Position numbers and translations under genes: made by a program. Shown here in pieces: positions 24,121 to 37,179 of a stretch of 64,000 nucleotides of DNA. This stretch comes from Marchantia polymorpha subsp. ruderalis (Eukaryota > Streptophyta > Marchantiopsida > Marchantiales > Marchantiaceae), in contig AP031352.1 in assembly GCA_037833965.1 (NCBI GenBank), forward strand, positions 16,224,501-16,288,500. The letters are read 5' to 3'. Every line of letters starts with the position of its first letter. Within the stretch, counting starts at the first letter, position 1. Below the pieces are notes generated by a model, which saw nothing but the letters and a program-made list of their open reading frames with translations, ran no database searches and was not told the DNA's origin.

Positions 24121-26640
24121 AAAAACAAACAACAAATGGTTATAAACTTTATCTTATGAAAGATGGGGTGTTTTTTTTCCTCGAAGCAACCTATCCCATT
24201 CTTCACCAATCACCACTTGTTGAAAGATTTGTGGAAGGGACGCATGTGATCAATTGAGACGAACCTTCTTACAAAATGTGCAACAGTTGGATTTATTTTT
24301 GCATGCCATATGTAGTTGGCTAGAACTTAAATACATAGTTTTTATTTCAACTATACACGTATTTGTTAGTAACATATCATCTATTTACTAGGAATGAAAT
24401 ACTAATTTTTATTTAAGTAACATATATATATAATATTTTTTCATATTAATAATTATGTTTCCTCTTTTGAGTAATTTCTTTCTTGTACTTAAATATAAAT
24501 TGTGAGAAATAAATTGACATATATTATAATTTTTAAATTTTTTGTGTGCACAAATAAACAAATCAATACCTTTGAGAGTCAAAAATTACAAATTATACAT
24601 GATTAAAAGAATGTTGTTTTGGGATGTACGATGTAAAGCAATTTGTCTATGCTACACATAAATTCACTATTTTAATACATTGACATAATTCAACAATTGC
24701 TTTTGACACAATTTTTCCTACATTGGACCAAAATCCATCAAGATAATAAATTCATGTTAACTTCAATATTCTTAAATAAAATGTTGATTATTAGATTGAG
24801 TTTAATTTTTTTAATATATATTGTATGTGTTTTTTTAACAGTCTCTAATTAATTGGAATTAATGTAGATGGTATTTGAAATCATAGATATATGTATATTG
24901 TAGTGTATTAGTTATAATCGTCACATAAACAAATTATATTTGTTGTGTTAATTGAATATTACACTTCAATCATACTTTGTGATTGTGAGAATTGAAGGTG
25001 TTAATTGAGAACAATATGTCAGCACTTTGTATGGTATTAGCGTTATCCGTCATTTTATCAATCCACTAGAAATAAAATGGATGATAAAAGTGAAATTTTA
25101 TCTCCTTGTATTTATCGATAAGATCTATATATGAAAAAGTACAAGCATCTTCTGTATCGTTCATTTTTAGAGTTCATGTTTCATCTTTAAGTGAATTTAA
25201 CTCTTAAACCATAATATTACAATTATATCAAAACTACTTACTTTTGCCCTGAATGTTAAGTACTCTTTATGGAATAGCAAAAAAGTGATGATAGAGCGTA
25301 GTCTTGAAAATATATATAAATTTGTATATATCATTGATCATACATATAGAGAGTGAACAAAAAATTATGATTTTTTTATTAATATGAAATTGCTTCATAA
25401 AATATTGTAATTTTCAATCCATTTGATATTCATCTTTGTTGCATGGTGACATAAAATTTTTGTATGTTCATTGTGGTTTACTTGAATGCAAATCTATGGA
25501 CTTAAGCAATGAAATCAAGAGTGTCATTAGTGCTTCCAAATTTTTATTTTTTTGAAAGATATGTAAAACATAAAAAGAGAAAAAAAATTATGTATAAATT
25601 TTTTGACTCTAAGTCGTTGCGGATGTTCCAAAAAGCTAGTTTAGAATTTTATTTGTTTGCATTTGTTTCAAGGGCACTAGATTCCGGTTTGATCTTTTAG
25701 ATTATATTGTCTATATTTTTTATTAAATTTTTGATGGATTCAAATTGCAAATCAATTGCCACAATTCAAATCTACACGTATGTAAAAATTAAAATAATAT
25801 TTTAAACGTAAAAAAATATGGAAAGATTTTCTTGTGTGAAATTATGGTAAATAATATTTTAGAGTTCTTATGAAAACAAGTACAACTTTTATAAAGTTTT
25901 AGTTAAAAGTTTGGATATTTATCATATCATTTATACAAGGTAATTGTTGTATGAATTGTCGCATATATATAACATAAATTTACTTTAAATGCGTTTAAAC
26001 GAAACTTAAAAGATCAAATTAAAAAACAATTGATCAGTAAAGAATACATTCACAATAAATGATGAAGTATATAGATGTATTTTCAAATAAACTATTATCA
26101 AAAATACGTCTAGTTCACAAAATTAACATGATATATGAAACCACACAAACTTGCAAAGTTAGATCTTGTTTGATTGCAACCAAATTGAAACAATGCAACG
26201 TTGTTGTCGTCTAGCATATCTTACTTGTGATTTTTAGTTGTACATAAGATACATACGTACTATGTACATATTACGATAATTTTTTAAATAAAAAATCATA
26301 ATTGAGATAAATATTTTTCACAAATAATAAATCACAATTCTTATGACTTGAAAATTGAATCAAATGTGGAAATCAGCTGATGGTATTTTCTTTTTTATTC
26401 TATTAGCATTATACATATCTCACGTTCTTTGTAAATAATGATGATTAAAGTGTAGTATGTGGTTAATGTGCCCAAAGAAGGCCTAGTGGTTTCTACTTCT
26501 CTATTTTGAGGATTCACTAATAAGTTTTCGAATGCATTTGTATTTTGATTGCAATTACAAAAGGCTTTGCATTAGGTAAGTTGTCTTAAATGACTTCAGT
26601 TGTAGTATGCCAGTTGCAGTTGCGAAAAATCTGCACTTTT
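24121..26640. other. Very AT-rich block, no genes
   Basis: About 2.5 kb with strikingly high A+T, many runs of A or T and stretches of TATATA. Only one frame above 60 codons occurs (25509-25700) and it resembles nothing. The edges are fairly sharp. It may be decayed transposon sequence, a matrix-attachment-like region or organelle-derived DNA; nothing recognisable supports any one of these. Confidence 0.7.
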
Positions 26641-28381
26641 GAATTAACATGTCCACTTTCCGTAATAACAAGCAAACTCGGTTGCACTATTCATGAGTGA
26701 TCGCACTTACAGGAGTTTCACTTCGCGTCGACTGTATTGAGGAGAATGGCGCACTAGAATGCTGACTGGCCCTCGGTGTGTGCAGGATAACGCCAGTTGA
26801 GCCCAACGTCTGGCGGGTTCTCTCCATTGGAGTTCCTTGAGCTTGTGAGAAATGGTTGAATTCAAGCCCAGCGAGCTCAGCGTTCGACCGTTAGCGCTTT
26901 CACGAGTTCGCGTTCTGTACTGTGGAAGTAATGAAATCCTCTCGTCCGATCTGCCAAACATGTACCGACACGCGGGGAGATGACGGGGCACGTGACCGCG
27001 CATCGACGAAGTCGGACGCCCAAGTGGCAGTTGGAACGAACTCGACTCGCGCCCGAGGCTCGTCTCCAGACAAGCTCTCCTGTACTGCGCAGTTCAGTTT
27101 CGGCGACCGGACTGCGCACTGCGTTACCGTAAGGAGCCTTGGAGAGGTGGCTTCGAGCTTACGTCACCGCGTGGACTGGCGCTCTCCACTTTACTTTCCC
27201 TTGGAGATCTTCGTCCTTTGTCGGCATTTGTTTTCTGTCTCCTTGTCGGTGGATTTTGTCGCCGCGTTCGATCCCATCAGTTTGCGTTCTCGTGCTCTGC
27301 CATGTCGAAATCCGGCCCTAATTTGCACTTTTGCATGAATCTGCCATGACGACAACCACGTCCTGTTCACAGTCGATGGTATTCGTGGTCCAGGACAAAG
27401 GAAGATGCTGTTAGTCACCATACGAGTAGGGGATCTCGTCTGCGTTCAGCTGCACGTCGAGGCTTAACGTTGGGATTTGAGGAATGTAATTTGGCACAAT
27501 TCAAAGAAGTAGAACGATGTGGTGATTCAATGCTCGTGCTTTTTTTTGGAGAGCTCTGATACGACAGCTGCGAGTTGAAACGAAATCCTACTCGTAACGA
27601 AGTTTCTTACTCTGATCGTATAATAGAAACTACCTTCGAATGTGTGAGGCATTTATCTGATGACTGGATTTTGAGTAAGTGGCAGAGTATCTTGCCAATG
27701 TTAGCAATGTCTACGAGATGAAAGTTCTGGAAAAGCTGACATGGCTGTAAACGGTTTTCTAAGGAATGAAGCCTCTAGCTACAGCTCCTCGATTATTATC
27801 CCTCATCGCTCGATTGAGTTCAACCTCGCATTTGGATGTGTAACAACTGGTGACAGATGCACGGGAGCAGGCTCTCTTGCATCATGCAGTGATATGTGAC
27901 AGTGACAGCAGCATCAATGATAAGATAGTCGACCTTTTCTTGACCGGCCGAACATTACACCATCGCCATCATCTGTCTTGCATGTCTCGCAAGCGGGAGA
28001 GTCCAAGACGGATCGGATCGTACGAGAGCTTCAAGTTTGGAAGTTTTTATCCTCTGCAGCACTTGGACCTTCAAGACGACTCGTCAATACTTGGCAATCT
28101 GAATCAATGAGTTACTGATACTCAGGGAGGGCAGCTAATCTGCAGCAGAGTAATTGTCATTTCTTCGACTCGATGGATGGATCGATCGCTTTTTCCTACC
28201 CCTCCAAATCTTAGCTCGAAAGGGAACGGTGGAAGAAAGTGCGAATTGTGAGTTGTGCCAGAAAAATGTCACTGTTTGTGAGGTTATAATCCTCAAACCC
28301 TTCGAGCAAACCCAGAGGTTTTGAGGATTATAACCCTCAAATTCAGAGGAGGAGGAGGAGGAGGAAGGACGTCTGAGCCTT
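26641..28381. other. Intergenic, partly GC-rich
   Basis: A GC-richer patch at 26.9-27.4 kb has overlapping frames on both strands but no family match. Nothing else is recognised before the Cys-rich gene, apart from the inverted repeat at 28282-28335. Confidence 0.5.
28282..28335. repeat. 16-bp inverted repeat just past the Cys-rich gene
   Basis: The arms GGTTATAATCCTCAAA (28282-28297) and its reverse complement (28320-28335) are separated by 22 nt. On the minus strand this lies 47-100 nt after the stop codon of the secreted Cys-rich gene, so it could fold in its 3' UTR. Confidence 0.75.
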
Positions 28382-28840
28382 TTAGATTCCTATTGCGGTT
28401 GAAATGGCAGAGCCCGAAGAGGTGGCAGGACAAACGAAGATGTGCTTCGGGAGTCGCGCAGCCTCGATGGCACCGAAGCAGCCGTCGTCCAGAGCCTGAC
28501 TTTTGCACCATCGACAATTCACTTCGCCGCTGCAGTTCTGCCGCTGGACGATCTCGTCGCACGTGGGGACATCGACGAAGGGCTTCACCTTCTTGCGGCT
28601 GCAGAACTCGCCGAGCTCCAGCGAACGAGCTGCCGAGTAGCATCGTCGAGGCAGATCGCACCAGATGCAGCCCGCCTCCTCGGCCTTCACGCACGACTCC
28701 TTCTTCTCGTACAGACAATGCTCGTCGCCCATCGTCGATGTCGACGACTCTTCCCCGATCTGCGACCCCACCTTCTTACACACCCCCGCAATCATCACTA
28801 ACCACAACCAGACAGCGACTGCCGCCGCTCGCTTAGACAT
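28382..28840 (-). CDS. Small secreted Cys-rich protein with two PSI-like repeats
   Basis: A 152-residue single-exon frame. Residues 1-26 form a signal peptide (basic start MSKRAAAVAVWLWLVMIAGV). The mature part carries two copies of a cysteine pattern: CVKAEEAGCIWCDLPRRCYSA and later CSGEVNCRWCKS with DDGCF. The C-x-W-C core followed by a further Cys resembles PSI/plexin-type disulphide modules of extracellular proteins. About 14 Cys are present in total, consistent with an apoplastic or vacuolar protein. I do not recognise the family, and the function is unknown. The start is the first ATG and is directly followed by the signal peptide, which supports it. Confidence 0.7.
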   Translation of the reverse strand: MSKRAAAVAVWLWLVMIAGVCKKVGSQIGEESSTSTMGDEHCLYEKKESCVKAEEAGCIWCDLPRRCYSAARSLELGEFCSRKKVKPFVDVPTCDEIVQRQNCSGEVNCRWCKSQALDDGCFGAIEAARLPKHIFVCPATSSGSAISTAIGI

Positions 28841-31800
28841 TCTCTCCTGCCTCCTCCTGCTCGTCCTACTCCATGACGACAGCCCACATCACACGACAAG
28901 CTCAATCACTCACCATTCGTGCCGTGCAACTGAACCTTTCCTCTGAAATCGAGACTACGCTGGATAGCCAATGGCTAATATCTCGAGAGAAGGTGTCCTC
29001 AATAACAACAAATCCGAACGTTCACTGCGATATATGATCTGCCCAACAGCCTGTTCGACCAGTTTAGCTGCTACACTTTTGGTGATTTCCGTGATTTCAG
29101 TGCGGGGCTTGAAGTTTAAGCTGTCGGCTCGAAAGGCATGTGAGACACAACGGCAAATGCGATCATATAAAAAGTCATTGAACACATCGAAGTGGTGTGC
29201 TAGATTTGTAATTTGATGTAAGACCTGAACATATAGAGATTTTGTATTCAACGATAGTCAGATTAAGAGGTGGCGTGCTGTCGAACGAGAACGTGAAGCG
29301 GAACTTACAGGTTTCTATGCTGCTGTCCTTGTCCTCGGAATGCTCGAAGTCCTCCGGAATCCAACATCCAAAGTCGTTTTTCTGGTGGATCATAATCTAA
29401 AGTTCACTCCTTGGACGGTTGAGCCACATCCGAAACATGGACAAAGCGGACATCAGACGTATCTTTAACTTGCCAAAACTATTCTAACTTGTCTGTATAT
29501 CTTGTCATCCGAACTAGCTTTCTCTGCCACCTTTTCATATTGTCAACCACTTGCCCCACACAACAGAGGTCATTGCATATGGATGTATGAGTTGCCAAGA
29601 TACATAGAATAAAGGTCCAGTGTGCCCCATCAGAATGTCATATCAAACAGTATCTAGTTCCGGGCAGTGGATGTACTCCAAATTGATCCTAAGCTGACGA
29701 TTGAGTTCCTCCGTCTATCACTCTGTGAACTCATCTTTGACAAATGTAATATTGAGTGCACTGAGGCTCCGCTGTGGTCAGCGTTTATCAAACCACCTTT
29801 CTCGATCTCCAAGATGAAGATTTCTGCTCTACATCTGAAACTGATGTCTTTGCGGATGATGAAGTTCCATCTCACTGTGTGTGTGGCAATAAAGCTCATT
29901 CTGAGGCCAGTCCTGGTCAACTACGACATATAAAGGGGTAAATTTGCTTCTCAAAACTGGCTCAATTTCTTATAGCCGGGGAATTCGCAGACCATCGAAC
30001 ATCTGCTTCGATTCCACTTCTCGTTGTGAACTCGAAAGTATACGAGAGCAGGGTCTAGAAATGACTGTCAAATGAGCTCTACCATACGAAGTCTACGGTC
30101 TCTCAACCGTCGTGTCCTATCTCATTTGATGTCCTTATAGTTAGGTCTCTGTTCCAAATGAGGTTGACATCTGTAAGGCAGACTAGAAGCAGCCCATTGA
30201 GGACTGTTAAAATGCTTCCTTTGCGGTGCATTTGCCTGAGATGAGAATCTGCTGCAAACATGCATAAAATTACTGTGACTGATAGCCTAGGATATTTTTA
30301 TCCCCGTCGTAAAGCTGTCTATAATTATCTGGTCAATTCAGTTCGTCCAGTGATAGAAGCTGAAGCTGTATGTTTAGCTAGTGATTCTTACGCGCTTTCG
30401 AGTCAGAGGTGGGGAGAGGTCCTGATTTGATTTTCCTTTCATTCGAGATGCATCATGCACCAGAACGGTTAGTTCATGATGGCTTGAATAAGGATCATTT
30501 CTAGTAGATAAAGCAAATTGGCTCTAATCGCTTTCTTGCTCGATATTCAAGGTGCGGCGTATTCAACAACTGCTGGAGCTAGATGCATCGAATGCAAGAG
30601 CTATATGACGAAGAGTGGGTCTAGAAGTAGCTGTCAAAGTGAACTCACTCCAATCTCATGAAACGTGCTAGCAGCCTGGACTTCACGCCAACTCATGTTC
30701 CAAGATCATATGAAATGTGCTCATTTTCACAGCTGCTTCTGGATCTTCACAATGCACCTCATTTTCCAGGTCTGTAAGTTGTGCACAGGCACCTCCTCGC
30801 GGCTCATCAAGGTTCGCCCCTCACGTCCAGATGAGCTCGTGCAGCTGTTCAAAAAAGACAATAGTTGTGGACAATCCCGTGAACAAAGAGTTAAAAAATG
30901 AAATATGTTGCGTAGACTAAAAAGAAATGGCCACAGCCTGAATCACATCACTGAAAAACTCGTCGAATTCAGGTTTCGACGAAGATTCCCGATGTCTACT
31001 GATTAGAGTAGGAAAAATTTGGATGAGTATTAGGCCGACTTAGATCCTACCAACTTTAAGAATACTTTCAGATCTGCAACATGATCTCCAAGAGTACAGA
31101 CAACCAAAATTCTAGATCCGTCATTTACTTTATTTACACTCTTCTTTGTCTTGGCGCTTTCCAGGACTGCAACGTAGATTCTGATCTGTATCAGATCACA
31201 TGCAACACCACCGAGGACTCTCAGAAGACGCTCACTGAAAATCCATCTGAGAAACTGAAGGTTTTAGCTCCTCCAGCACGAGTACGAGATGTGCGAGAAG
31301 GACCTCGAAGTCAGTCGCTTGCTGTGACTCTCGTTCCTCGTGCAGACTCGGTAAGTGTTAAATGTTCGCACCCAGGAAGTCCGACATCGAAAAGCTCTGA
31401 CGGGCTAGCCAGGATCGAAGCTCTGTTATAGAACGAAGTTCAGCTTCAGTTGTACGAGGAGTCATGGACCTGTCCGGCAGACGACGCAAGGGTATGTGGG
31501 AAGGGGAGTCATGTCACGATCGTTCTACAACCCTGGAGCGAACGAAATCTATGCAACCCGCTCTCCAGATCGGGTCAGAGTCGGTGTAAGGTGCCGAGGT
31601 CTCCCATCACAAGCATGAACGAGACTGTACACTTCTGTCGGCTTCCTGTCAAGGCATGCAGTCATGAACAGAGCCTCACATCCTTCTCCACTAGCTCGCT
31701 CATGGCTGTGGGGGGCGATGGATCAAGCAGCAGCGCACGAGGGGATGGGAGCGACGACGACGAAGACCTACCACGCTCGCTTGCTGGCCCGCTCGCGCTC

Positions 31801-32386
31801 CCTCGCTCGGTGGCTGGCTGCTCGAGGAGCCCGGCGATCCGAGGTTCTCATCTGTCAGGGAGGGAGTGGCGAGGAGAGGGGCATATAAGAGGAGCGGAGG
31901 CCGTGACAGCATTTATTGAATAATTATTTGTGCCCTTATTTCCCTCGCCTTGGACTGCGCAATGAATAGTCGCGCGGCCAACCAAAGAAACCCAGGACAA
32001 CATCGAAACGCCGGAATATGTAGACACAGAATCCGCGGAGACACAACCCCCGGTCAGGGTTGGGTCCGTGGGCCAGCATTTGCCGAACATCTCCTCGCCA
32101 TAGCATCGGGGTTCAGATCTGTCCACAGTGTGTGTCTCCTCACAGGCAAAAGAGCTCCATTCTGAAGCGTTGGGGGCTCATAGCAGGGGCTCATTTCCTG
32201 AGGCTTTAGAAGGGGGAGCTCCCGGGACTCTCAATCAATCACAGGCAGCGAGCGGCGAGCGGCGAGCAGCGAGTGAGCGAGCCAGGGACTGACTTGACCG
32301 ATCGACTGACTGCGAGCAGCCGAGCGCGAGTCGGAATCGATCGATCGATCGAGTGAGCGAGCGGGCGGGCAAGCGAGCAATCAGCC
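28841..32386. other. Intergenic with scattered exon-like segments
   Basis: No gene is assigned. Between 30.5 and 31.5 kb several short plus-strand segments are bounded by plausible splice sites and read as helical peptides (near 30552 VRRIQQLLELDASNARAI; near 31290 HEYEMCEKDLEVSRLL; near 31440 EVQLQLYEESW), but I could not chain them in phase. From about 31.88 kb the sequence becomes the GC-rich promoter and leader of the V-ATPase gene, with GCGA/GAGC-type repeats at 32245-32385. Confidence 0.4.
31884..31889 (+). promoter_or_regulatory. Possible TATA box of V-ATPase subunit A gene
   Basis: TATAAG in the context GGCATATAAGAGG, about 500 nt upstream of the ATG in otherwise GC-rich DNA. The distance implies a long leader or a leader intron. 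It is assigned by motif and position only. Confidence 0.4.
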
Positions 32387-34258
32387 ATGCCTGCCGTGAC
32401 GGGGGACCGATTGGTGACCTTCGAGGACCAGGAGGATGAGAACGATTACGGATGGGTGCGCAAGGTGTCGGGCCCCGTGGTGGTGGCTGAGGGCATGGGG
32501 GGCGCAGCCATGTACGAGCTGGTGCGAGTGGGGCACGACAAGCTGATCGGCGAGATCATCCGGCTCGAGGGCGACTCGGCCACCATCCAGGTGTACGAGG
32601 AGACGGCCGGGCTCATGGTGAACGACCCGGTGCTGCGCACGCGCAAGCCGTTGTCGGTCGAGCTCGGTCCGGGCATTCTCGAGAACATCTTCGACGGGAT
32701 CCAGCGCCCGCTCAAGGCCATCGCGCGCATGTGCAAGGACGTCTACATCCCCAGGGGCGTGGCAGTGCCGGCGCTCGACCGATCCAAGCTCTGGGAATGG
32801 ACCCCCCGCCACATCGACACCGGCGACAATGTGACGGGCGGCGATCTCTACGGTACGGTGTTCGAGAACTCGCTCATCGAGCACCACATCGGCGTCGTGC
32901 CCGGCGCCATGGGCACGGTCACCTACGTGGCGCCCCCCGGCCAGTACTCGATCACGGACGAGATCCTCGAGCTCGAGTTCAACGGGCGCAAGAAGAAGTT
33001 CACCATGCTGCAGACGTGGCCGGTGCGCACGCCCAGACCGTCCGCCACGAAGCTGCCCGCCGATACGCCGCTGCTGACCGGGCAGCGCGTGCTGGACGCG
33101 CTCTTCCCGTCCGTGCTCGGGGGCACCTGCGCCATCCCTGGCGCCTTCGGGTGCGGCAAGACGGTCATCAGTCAGGCGCTGTCCAAGTACTCGAACTCGC
33201 ACGGCGTCGTGTACGTCGGGTGCGGCGAGCGTGGTAACGAGATGGCGGAGGTGCTCATGGACTTCCCGCAGTTGACCATGACGCTGCCCGACGGCCGCGA
33301 GGAGTCCGTCATGAAGCGTACCACGTTGGTCGCCAACACCTCCAACATGCCCGTGGCCGCGCGTGAGGCCTCCATCTACACCGGCATCACGCTGGCCGAG
33401 TACTTCCGCGACATGGGCTACAACGTGAGCATGATGGCCGACTCCACCTCGCGGTGGGCCGAGGCGCTGCGAGAGATCTCCGGCCGGCTCGCCGAGATGC
33501 CGGCCGACTCCGGCTACCCGGCCTACCTGGCCGCGCGCCTGGCCTCCTTCTACGAGCGCGCCGGTAAGGTCAAGTGCCTCGGGAGCCCCGACAGGACCGG
33601 CAGTGTCACCATCGTCGGCGCCGTGTCGCCGCCCGGAGGAGACTTCTCCGACCCAGTCACGGCGGCCACCCTCGGTATCGTGCAGGTGTTCTGGGGGCTC
33701 GACAAGAAGCTGGCGCAGCGCAAGCACTTCCCGTCGGTGAATTGGCTCATCTCCTACTCCAAGTACACAAATTCGCTCACGGGATTCTACGAAGGATTCG
33801 ACCCAGATTTCATCTCCATCCGAACGAAGGCCCGCGAGATTCTGCAGCGCGAGGACGATCTGAACGAAATCGTGCAGCTGGTGGGCAAGGATGCGCTGGC
33901 CGAGTCGGACAAGATCACGCTCGAGGTGGCCAAGCTGCTGCGCGAGGACTACCTGGCGCAGAACGCCTTCACGCCCTACGACAAGTTCTGCCCCTTCTAC
34001 AAGTCCGTGTGGATGATGCGCAACATGATCCACTTCGGCACGCTGGCGCTGCAGGCCGTGGAGCGCGCGGCCGGCCCCGACGGCCAGAAGGTCACTTACA
34101 ACATCATCAAGCAGCGGCTGGGCGACATCATCTACCGCCTCGCCTCGCAGAAGTTCGAGGACCCCGCCGACGGCGAGGACGCGCTCACCGGCACCTTCAA
34201 GACCTTGTTCAACGACATGGTCGCCGCCTTCCGGAACCTCGAGGAAGAGTACCGGTAA
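32387..34258 (+). CDS. VHA-A: V-type proton ATPase catalytic subunit A
   Basis: The ATP-hydrolysing subunit of the V1 sector, which drives proton pumping into vacuole, Golgi and endosomes. The frame is 623 residues and full length. Walker A is GAFGCGKT at residues 252-259, followed by [13 protein letters not shown] (about 278-290) and the signature [20 protein letters not shown] (about 350-370). The N-terminal barrel begins [17 protein letters not shown]. The ATG ([14 protein letters not shown]) matches plant VHA-A starts, and the stop is TAA. The coding region has no intron, whereas VHA-A genes of flowering plants that I know of are multi-exon. Third positions are strongly G/C, which produces a 634-codon antisense frame. 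High expression or descent from a retrocopy are possible explanations. Confidence 0.97.
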   Translation: MPAVTGDRLVTFEDQEDENDYGWVRKVSGPVVVAEGMGGAAMYELVRVGHDKLIGEIIRLEGDSATIQVYEETAGLMVNDPVLRTRKPLSVELGPGILENIFDGIQRPLKAIARMCKDVYIPRGVAVPALDRSKLWEWTPRHIDTGDNVTGGDLYGTVFENSLIEHHIGVVPGAMGTVTYVAPPGQYSITDEILELEFNGRKKKFTMLQTWPVRTPRPSATKLPADTPLLTGQRVLDALFPSVLGGTCAIPGAFGCGKTVISQALSKYSNSHGVVYVGCGERGNEMAEVLMDFPQLTMTLPDGREESVMKRTTLVANTSNMPVAAREASIYTGITLAEYFRDMGYNVSMMADSTSRWAEALREISGRLAEMPADSGYPAYLAARLASFYERAGKVKCLGSPDRTGSVTIVGAVSPPGGDFSDPVTAATLGIVQVFWGLDKKLAQRKHFPSVNWLISYSKYTNSLTGFYEGFDPDFISIRTKAREILQREDDLNEIVQLVGKDALAESDKITLEVAKLLREDYLAQNAFTPYDKFCPFYKSVWMMRNMIHFGTLALQAVERAAGPDGQKVTYNIIKQRLGDIIYRLASQKFEDPADGEDALTGTFKTLFNDMVAAFRNLEEEYR

Positions 34259-37179
34259 GCGCAGCGCTCTGAATAAGCTTGCCATCCGTGTTGGGCCCGG
34301 GCGCCGCTCCCATCCATGATCCAGAGATTGCCTCGCGCTCCAGGTCGAAGCCAGACATTCTGATAATTTTGAATAAAGTGGGTTGCGTGCCCCGCCATAG
34401 TTTTGTTGTGCGGATCAGTAGTTGCCCTCCGGGGCGCTTGCCGTCTGCGGCCGACCCGCCGAGTCGCCTGCCAGTGCGGTTTTGAGTGGAGTGGAGATCA
34501 GAAAATTGTAGACAGATTCGGGGAAGTAGCTGCCATAATTCGATTCCGGTGTACATTCTCATTGGGGCCCTTCCTTCGATCCACTGATTCGTGAGTCGGA
34601 GTGCAAGGGGACTATTGTTACCTCGTCTCATTCAGTAAATTATGTAAATGTTTTTGAATACCACATAAACGAAGGATTATCCATCCCCTCGTCTCTCGTA
34701 TCGGCGACGCGTCGGACATGAGTCCTGAACCCTCGCTCTTCACGGAAATGTCCTTTCGTTCGAGAACAAAAAAGATCAGGGGGAGAATTTGGTCACGAAG
34801 ATCTTGTAATCTATTCTGCCTCTGTTTGTTGGCTGCTATGCCCAAATTTATATCACGGAATTGCCGACAGTCGGTTCGAGAGAGCATCGACATAGATCGT
34901 GCCGCAGCTGAAGCCGTCAACACCTTCTTGTCACCTTCTGGACCGACGAGGCATGCATCGAGAACCGCGACGAGCGGTCACGTCCGAGGGCTGCTCATCG
35001 CAGTCCTCCTCTTGCTGCCATAGTTGGAACCCGGCAAGCTTTGAGCATCGTCCTCTGCTGGGACAGCAAAATGTGCCGAATATTTTTCTGCCCGTCAGGC
35101 CTCACAACGTAAAACCCTCAGATTTCATGCAAGCAGCGGCACACCTGTACGCCGTTGTTGGCCCGCGACCTTCTATCGGTTCTTTTTAAGACCGGGACTC
35201 GACGCGACAGGGCGAGCGTACGAGCGAACGATCCTCTCGATTCAGGATTTCGGAGAGTTTCTCTTCAGATTGTACAATGGGCCCACATTTGTTTTGTCTT
35301 TCATTCTCGACGTCTGTCTGTCTGGACAATTGAGAAATTATGTGAAATTCAGTTCATCACAGGACGGTCTGAAACTAGTCTGGTGCACATGACTGATTCC
35401 GAATGCTTTCATCAGATTCTCCCAGCCATGGAAACAAACGTCCAGTTTTTATGATGATAAGCTGATCTTGTTGGGTTGTGCATGCTAAAGCACAACTAGA
35501 TTCGTTCAAAGTCCACCACTGCGATCTTCGGAGGAAGTTCTGCAAGCACAACCAATGCCATTCTTCTTCGATCTTATCACTCAAGTTACACCTGATGCAT
35601 TCATTCATACATTCTTCACGTCAGGATTCTGCGAATGCTGTCCGTCGTCTCGACGATTACCGATCAGCGTGTGAACTACATACAAATGCACGTACGCAAC
35701 AGAGTCTTCGAATCAAAGCGCCCCACCATCGTTCGATCAATAATTCTCATTATCCGAAACCATCTGAACTTTTCAGTCATTCCTCGACTCCTCCATGTGA
35801 CGACGGCCCCTCGGTTTTACAGTGGCTCCCCTCCCTCGCTCGATCTGTCGGGTCTTGATGATGGTCATAATATGACTATGTTCGGCGTGCATCATCGGCG
35901 AATCTCCCACAGGGAATCCCCACACATCTTGGAACGTGGGTCGTCGCACAGTCGACCCCTTGTCCTCCATTTGTGAGACCGGACTCTACAGTTCAGCCTG
36001 ATCACCCGGCTCTTCCGACGCAAACACGACCTCAGATTGAACCTTATGAATGGATCTGTGACGAGCTGCATCTGGACATTCTTTACATGTCGATTTCACG
36101 AGGGCAAACTCCTCCATGGCTGTCCTCGAATCTGGAAATCTTAGCGGGTAGATGACATCTCCTCGGGAGTCGGATGTGCAGGAAATTATTTTCAGGAAAT
36201 GTCCATCCATGATGCAAGGTGACAATAATTATTCTCAGCGTGCGGTTGAAGCTGAGAATCTAGACCCGCTGATTCTGAGGAGGATTCCCCGCACGACGAG
36301 ACAGTCCGTCCAACGGTACGTACTCTCTGAACTCTCGACACCTTTTCGAAGCTTTGAGACGATTTTGTCCACGGGGTGACTTTCATATCTTGACGTATCC
36401 AAAGGGCTGTTATGAAAAAACGGATCGTCGAAAGAAGCGACATCATTATACGAATCCTGGAGGCCTTTCCAAACTTCATCGATCGATTGGTTCGACCATC
36501 TCGTGAGTGAGTGGAGTAAGATCTTGTGGAAATAAGCAGGAACAAGCAAGCAGTGCAGACAATTCCATACTCTCATCCGAGTGTAAACGACACAATCGCC
36601 TTGAAAAATGTGTTATTACAAGTTTTAGTACACAACTTTGCCATTCTGTAGACAGAAGAGGATGACCTCGAGCCTCGACACCCACCACTCGAGCACGTAC
36701 AGCGCCGGCAGATAATGCCGTCATCGATCTACCCGGGGGCCGGTGGGTGAAGTCATTCTAGACAATCTAAGGCTCCGATGGCCATCTTTCAAGCAACAGA
36801 CGAGTTCCAACATCTCAGAACTCGAAGGACTCGAAAGACTAGAACGCTGTCGGAGGACTGTGATCCCGAGGCCAGGGCAGTAATAAGTACAAGGACATTT
36901 TACCCTCTGATTGGGACGCACAAGGGAAGAAGACCGACCTTACCCTCGATAGCCCCCATCGTAGCTGTGTGGCCTTGCCCACAGCAATCGGGAAAGAGGG
37001 CGGTAAGCCTCTACCGAACAAGACTGAACCAAATCGATTCAGGCGCCATGAGGACGCAATCTGGTCTCTGTGCTGGGGAATCTAACGTATTGACCATCAC
37101 CTATATTCCCCTTACTTGTGATGACGGTCAAACCTTTGGACTAGAAACTTACTAGACTATCACGATATACGATTTACTG
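34259..37179. other. Intergenic after V-ATPase gene
   Basis: The VHA-A 3' UTR occupies the first part. I recognise no gene in the rest. Several frames of 100-140 codons on both strands (for example 36235-36576 minus and 36778-37155 plus) have no domain pattern. Confidence 0.5.
34372..34377 (+). terminator. Poly(A) signal of VHA-A
   Basis: AATAAA about 115 nt after the VHA-A stop codon in TTTTGAATAAAGTGGG, a normal plant 3' UTR distance. Confidence 0.5.

Noticed and set aside
32381..34285. 634-codon open frame on the minus strand
   Set aside because: It is fully antisense to the V-ATPase subunit A gene and is produced by its G/C-rich third positions. Its composition is low-complexity (His, Gly, Arg, Leu).
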